Below are positions 60,577-64,000 of a stretch of DNA of 64,000 bases, in pieces. Under the pieces are notes generated by a model that was not told the DNA's origin, ran no database searches, and saw only the letters and a list, made by a program, of their open reading frames with translations. The position numbers were made by a program, and so were the translations under genes. Source of the DNA: Paenibacillus lactis. GTDB lineage: Bacteria; Bacillota; Bacilli; Paenibacillales; Paenibacillaceae. The stretch lies in NCBI RefSeq assembly GCF_017873605.1, contig NZ_JAGGKI010000012.1:124001-188000 (forward strand), read 5' to 3'. Position 1 is the first letter of the stretch, and every line of letters starts with the position of its first letter.

Positions 60577-61482
60577 ATGCAGCAGTGGAAATCGCTACTA
60601 TCTGAAGCCAATGTCGGAGCCGTCTTATGGAATGAACCGCTGGCCAAATACACAACTTGGAAAATAGGCGGACCAGCCGATTGCCTAGTTGTTCCCGAGA
60701 ATAAAGAGCAGCTCGCTGAGCTGGTCGCCCTTCTCCATGCCCATCGCATTCCTTGGACACAACTGGGACGCGGCTCGAACATGCTGGTATCCGATAAGGG
60801 CATTCGGGGAGCGGTGATCAAGCTGGGCCAGGGCTTCGAGGAGTTTCGTTTCGAGGGGGAGACGGTGACGGCAGGCGGCGGCCTGTCGCTCGTCAAGCTC
60901 AGTGTTCTGGCCGGGAAACAAGGATTATCGGGTCTTGAATTCGCCGGAGGCATCCCAGGATCGGTCGGAGGGGCCGTTTACATGAATGCAGGCGCTCACG
61001 GGTCTGATGTGTCACGCATATTTAAGTCCGCTGACATTGTACTGGAAACAGGGGAATTGGTTACGTATGCTACCAAAGATATGGCGTTCGATTACCGGCA
61101 CTCCATTCTGCACGAACGAAAAGGGATTGTGACGGAAGCGGTATTTGAGCTCCAGTATGGGGACCGCAAAGAAATTTCAGCTCGGATGGCTTCCTATAAG
61201 GACCGCCGCCGGCGCACGCAGCCGCTCCAATCGGCAACGGCAGGCAGTGTATTTCGCAACCCGCCCGGCGACCATGCCGCGAGGTTGATCGAAGAAGCGG
61301 GTCTTAAGGGGCTGCGGATCGGAGGGGCGGAAATTTCGTTGCAGCATGCCAATTTCATCGAAAACACCGGTCAAGCGACAGCAGAGGACGTGCTCGCCTT
61401 GATTGAGCATATCAAGGAGACCATTGCGAAGAAGAACGGAATTCATATGGTACCCGAGGTGTATGTTCTAGGCGAGCGGTAA
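60577..61482 (+). CDS. murB: UDP-N-acetylenolpyruvoylglucosamine reductase MurB
   Basis: A 301-residue FAD enzyme of the short (type II) class. Recognisable segments are TTWKIGGPADCLVVP, LGRGSNMLVSDKGIRG, EFAGGIPGSVGGAVYMNAGA and AGSVFRNPPGDHA. It reduces enolpyruvyl-UDP-GlcNAc to UDP-MurNAc. ATG 60577 is chosen for SD GGGAGG; the frame opens upstream through the terminator-like hairpin. Confidence 0.95.
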   Translation: MQQWKSLLSEANVGAVLWNEPLAKYTTWKIGGPADCLVVPENKEQLAELVALLHAHRIPWTQLGRGSNMLVSDKGIRGAVIKLGQGFEEFRFEGETVTAGGGLSLVKLSVLAGKQGLSGLEFAGGIPGSVGGAVYMNAGAHGSDVSRIFKSADIVLETGELVTYATKDMAFDYRHSILHERKGIVTEAVFELQYGDRKEISARMASYKDRRRRTQPLQSATAGSVFRNPPGDHAARLIEEAGLKGLRIGGAEISLQHANFIENTGQATAEDVLALIEHIKETIAKKNGIHMVPEVYVLGER

Positions 61483-61498
61483 ACTCGGAGGTGATACA

Positions 61499-62782
61499 TT
61501 GGACAAATTGGTGATTGAGGGTGGAAGGCCCCTATCAGGAACCATACGTATCCATGGTGCGAAAAATGCAGCTTTGCCTATTTTGGCCGCAAGTCTGCTT
61601 GCAGAGGGGACCGTGAAATTAAGCAACGTCCCGCATCTGCTGGACATTGAAGTGATGCTCAGCATTCTCAGCCGTCTCGGTTCCAAATGCAAGCACGAGC
61701 TGGAGACGGTTACCGTGGATACCTCGTCTGCCAATTCGTTTCATGTCCCGGAAGATTTAATGAAGCAGATGCGATCCTCCATCTTCTTGATGGGACCTCT
61801 GCTGGCCCGTTTCGGTGAAGTTACCATTTATCAGCCAGGCGGCTGCGCGATCGGGGAGCGGAAGATCGACCTTCACCTGCAAGGGCTCCAGGCGCTGGGT
61901 GCGCAAATCGAGGAAAGCAGCGATAAAATCCATTGCAGAGCCAGCCGGCTGGTCGGAACGGATATTCATCTGGATTTTGCCAGCGTCGGAGCAACCGAGA
62001 ATATCATGATGGCAGCGGCAACGGCGCACGGCACAACGGTCATTTCGAATGCCGCAAGGGAACCGGAAATTCAGGATCTTCAGCATTTTCTGAACAAAAT
62101 GGGTGCTAACATCATCGGGGCGGGAACCGATACCATTACGATCCACGGCGTGGAGCGCCTGACGCCTTGCGAATACGAGATTATTCCCGACCGGATCGTG
62201 GCGGGAACCGTTATGATCGCCGCTGCCGTCACCCGGGGGAGCGTAACGCTGACGAAGACGAATCCGTCCCATCTGACCTCCCTTATGCATGTGCTGAAGC
62301 GCGCCGGTGTTCAAACCAGTGTATGCAATGATATAATAAACATAAGCTGCATGAGCCGTCCAAAAGCGGTGGAACGAATCGTGACTTCGCCGTACCCTTC
62401 CTTTCCTACCGACCTGCAGTCCCAGGTGATGGTGCTGCTGTCTGTAGCGGATGGTTTCAGCGTGATGAAAGAAACGGTATTTGAAGGACGATTTAAGCAT
62501 GTGGAGGAGCTTTCCCGGATGGGAGCCGATATCTCCACGGATATGAACTATGCCTTTATACGCGGTGTTCAGCGAATTTATGGAGCGACCGTAGAGGCAA
62601 CCGACCTGCGGGCAGGTGCGGCTCTAGTCATCGCCGGATTGGCTGCGCAGGGGACGACGGTGGTTGAGCAAGTGCACCACATCGACCGCGGTTATGATCG
62701 GATTGAAAACATGTTCCAAGGCTTGGGAGCGCGTATTTACCGCCAGACTTCCGTACCGAAGCCGCTTGATTTAGCCAATTGA
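61499..62782 (+). CDS. murA: UDP-N-acetylglucosamine 1-carboxyvinyltransferase MurA
   Basis: A 427-residue enolpyruvyl transferase starting LDKLVIEGGRPLSGTIRIHG, with the fosfomycin-target Cys in QPGGCAIGERKIDLH (near residue 116). It performs the first committed step of peptidoglycan synthesis. TTG start with SD GGAGGTGAT. Its insertion between murB and divIB differs from the B. subtilis cluster, where murAA is elsewhere. A CCCCTCC-TTGC-GGAGGGG hairpin follows the stop. Confidence 0.95.
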   Translation: MDKLVIEGGRPLSGTIRIHGAKNAALPILAASLLAEGTVKLSNVPHLLDIEVMLSILSRLGSKCKHELETVTVDTSSANSFHVPEDLMKQMRSSIFLMGPLLARFGEVTIYQPGGCAIGERKIDLHLQGLQALGAQIEESSDKIHCRASRLVGTDIHLDFASVGATENIMMAAATAHGTTVISNAAREPEIQDLQHFLNKMGANIIGAGTDTITIHGVERLTPCEYEIIPDRIVAGTVMIAAAVTRGSVTLTKTNPSHLTSLMHVLKRAGVQTSVCNDIINISCMSRPKAVERIVTSPYPSFPTDLQSQVMVLLSVADGFSVMKETVFEGRFKHVEELSRMGADISTDMNYAFIRGVQRIYGATVEATDLRAGAALVIAGLAAQGTTVVEQVHHIDRGYDRIENMFQGLGARIYRQTSVPKPLDLAN

Positions 62783-62792
62783 GGTCCTGGTC

Positions 62793-62816
62793 ATCCCCTC
62801 CTTGCGGAGGGGGTGG
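62793..62816 (+). other. Hairpin between murA and divIB
   Basis: CCCCTCC pairs with GGAGGGG around a TTGC loop, about 10 bases after the murA stop; weak following T content (CTTTAT). Confidence 0.65.
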
Positions 62817-62840
62817 CAGGTCTTTATGGAGAGAGAGGAT

Positions 62841-63596
62841 ATGTCTAATACTCATATACCTGTCCTGAAACAGGACAAGCCCAAACCGAGGGCGGCGAGA
62901 AAGATTATATGGATTCTGCTGCTATTGTTCATAGCCCTGCTGACGATTCTATTCTTTCGCTCGCCGATCAGCCAGGTTTCTGAGATTCAAATCAAGGGCA
63001 ATACACTGAATACCAAAGAGCAGCTGATGGAGCAAAGCGGACTCCGGATCGGAGAGCAGTATTTCGGAGTCGATCCCGATGAGGTCAAGCAGCGATTAGC
63101 CGAGCTCGGCACGATTAAATCCGCTGAGGTGAATAAGAGCTTTCCCGGCGAGATCAGCATCGTGATCACCGAGTATCCTACAGTCGCCTATGAGCTGTCC
63201 GCCGACGGCGATTTTCAAGCTATCCTGTCCAGCGGGACTTCGGTTCCCGTTGCGGCCAGCGGAATCGCCGTAGAAAAGCCGATTCTGACCAAGTGGGACC
63301 CGGCCGATCCGAACAAGGCGAAGCTCAGCCAGGTGCTGGCCGAAATACCGAGCAGCATGACCTCCGACATTTCGGAGATTATGCCTTCGCCCACGCTTTC
63401 CTTCCCGGACAGGATCAAGCTGTACACGCGCTCCAAGTTCGAAGTCATCACCTCCATTTCGCTGCTTCGGGATAAGGTGGAGTATCTCAATCAAGTGACG
63501 GAATTGGAACAGCCGGGTATCATAACGATGCTGGAAGCTGACTCCTACGTACCTTTCGAGGAAGAAGTTGAAGAAGAGGCTCCGGAAGGGGAATAA
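62841..63596 (+). CDS. divIB: Cell division protein DivIB/FtsQ
   Basis: A 251-residue bitopic protein. A basic cytosolic N-terminus (KPKPRAARK) is followed by one membrane helix (IIWILLLLFIALLTILFF), a POTRA domain (SQVSEIQIKGNTLNTKEQL) and an FtsQ beta domain, ending in an acidic tail (EEEVEEEAPEGE). It stabilises the FtsL-DivIC complex at the septum. Start ATG 62841 follows GGAGAGAGAGGAT; ATG 62826 is a possible alternative. Short FtsQ type usual in Firmicutes. Confidence 0.92.
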   Translation: MSNTHIPVLKQDKPKPRAARKIIWILLLLFIALLTILFFRSPISQVSEIQIKGNTLNTKEQLMEQSGLRIGEQYFGVDPDEVKQRLAELGTIKSAEVNKSFPGEISIVITEYPTVAYELSADGDFQAILSSGTSVPVAASGIAVEKPILTKWDPADPNKAKLSQVLAEIPSSMTSDISEIMPSPTLSFPDRIKLYTRSKFEVITSISLLRDKVEYLNQVTELEQPGIITMLEADSYVPFEEEVEEEAPEGE

Positions 63597-63638
63597 CCCC
63601 CTACTCAGGCGTAGGAATAAATGGTACAATTGAAAGTA

Positions 63639-63666
63639 TTGACAACATTGGGCTCTCATTTATATT
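63639..63666 (+). promoter_or_regulatory. SigA promoter of ftsA
   Basis: TTGACA (63639-63644), a 16-base spacer and TATATT (63661-63666). The 140-base AT-rich leader to ftsA has no gene. Confidence 0.65.
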
Positions 63667-63809
63667 TTATGTGTTTTACGGCTCTCAATAGTAAATGTTG
63701 GCAGTAAAAATAATGTAGAAAAAAGAGGGATAGCCCCTTCCATGTTGAATAAGTAAAAATGTAAATCTTGAATGACGACTTTATTTTGTTAAACAGGAGG
63801 TGCCAGAGC

Positions 63810-64000
63810 TTGAGCAACAATGACATCATTGTTAGTTTGGACATCGGTACATCCAAAGTTCGTGCTATTATTGGGGAAGTTAATAATGGAACCTTTAATA
63901 TTATTGGAGTTGGATCTGCCGACTCGGAGGGAATTCGTAAGGGTGCAATCGTAGATATCGACCAGACCGTACAATCCATTCGCAACGCTGTTGATCATGC
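63810..64000 (+). CDS. ftsA: Cell division protein FtsA, 3' truncated by window end
   Basis: The first 63 codons of an actin-like ATPase: it starts LSNNDIIVSLDIGTSKVR (the phosphate-1 loop SLDIGTSK) and continues ADSEGIRKGAIVDIDQTVQS, the FtsA opening. TTG start 7 bases after SD AGGAGGTG. FtsA tethers FtsZ to the membrane; ftsZ is expected just beyond the window. No stop is reached, so it is incomplete. Confidence 0.95.
   Translation, partial: MSNNDIIVSLDIGTSKVRAIIGEVNNGTFNIIGVGSADSEGIRKGAIVDIDQTVQSIRNAVDH

Noticed and set aside
1..64000. CRISPR array, prophage, insertion sequence, tRNA or rRNA genes
   Set aside because: No regularly spaced repeats, transposase or integrase frames, terminal inverted repeats or cloverleaf sequences were noticed on reading; all long frames have housekeeping or small unknown assignments.

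Overview
The window is a chromosomal segment of an endospore-forming Firmicute, most probably Paenibacillus or a close relative in Paenibacillaceae. The evidence is a moderately GC-rich coding style, SD-type ribosome sites throughout, sporulation genes (spoVD, spoVE, rsfA, a YhcN/YlaJ lipoprotein, a CotD-like coat protein), bacillithiol synthesis (bshC), the class-II (alpha/beta) glycyl-tRNA synthetase under a T-box, and gene orders shared with Bacillus. It is almost entirely housekeeping DNA. I found no prophage, insertion sequence, CRISPR array, toxin-antitoxin pair or defence island. About 60 protein genes, one RNase P RNA, one T-box riboswitch and about 17 rho-independent terminators can be supported.

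Layout. (1) 1-14435 is the conserved Bacillales block pgpH-ybeY-dgkA-cdd-era-yqzL-recO-[T-box]-glyQ-glyS-yqxD-dnaG-sigA-trmK-nif3, covering c-di-AMP turnover, rRNA/30S maturation, lipid kinase, recombination, translation, replication priming and the housekeeping sigma factor. (2) 14594-25154 is a looser region: RNase P RNA, a CotD-like coat protein, a membrane-anchored subtilase, ypuI, small DUF proteins, a lytic transglycosylase, the nifS-thiI tRNA thiolation pair, a divergent pair of TerC membrane proteins and a LiaF-like membrane protein. (3) 25293-31311 is the typA-ylaH...ylaJ-ylaK neighbourhood with an LCP cell-wall ligase and a small unknown gene. (4) 31689-37292 is mixed: an unusual solute-binding protein, a secreted coiled-coil protein, DUF2626, rsfA, panE and DUF3397. 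(5) 37441-43195 is a complete oligopeptide ABC transporter (oppA | oppBCDF). (6) 43366-46307 holds bshC and an adenosylhomocysteinase. (7) 46517-64000 is the division and cell wall (dcw) cluster mraZ-rsmH-ftsL-pbpB-spoVD-murE-murF-mraY-murD-spoVE-murG-murB-murA-divIB-ftsA, cut by the window end in ftsA.

How the genes work together. The dcw cluster makes lipid II (MurA/B/D/E/F, MraY, MurG), exports and polymerises it (SpoVE/FtsW, PBP2B, SpoVD) and assembles the divisome (FtsL, DivIB, FtsA), with MraZ probably repressing the operon through three perfect AAAGTGG repeats at its own promoter. LCP ligase, PgpH, DgkA and the lytic enzymes are envelope functions placed elsewhere in the window.

The most notable items are an RNase P RNA that reads as the ancestral A type rather than the Bacillus B type; a series of strong intercistronic hairpins without U-tracts inside the dcw cluster; highly paired, gene-free intervals flanking era; and an opp operon plus ahcY inserted into the panE-bshC-mraZ neighbourhood. 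I did not find convincing evidence of a wholly new multi-gene system; the best candidates for something undescribed are RNA structures and two small ORFs.
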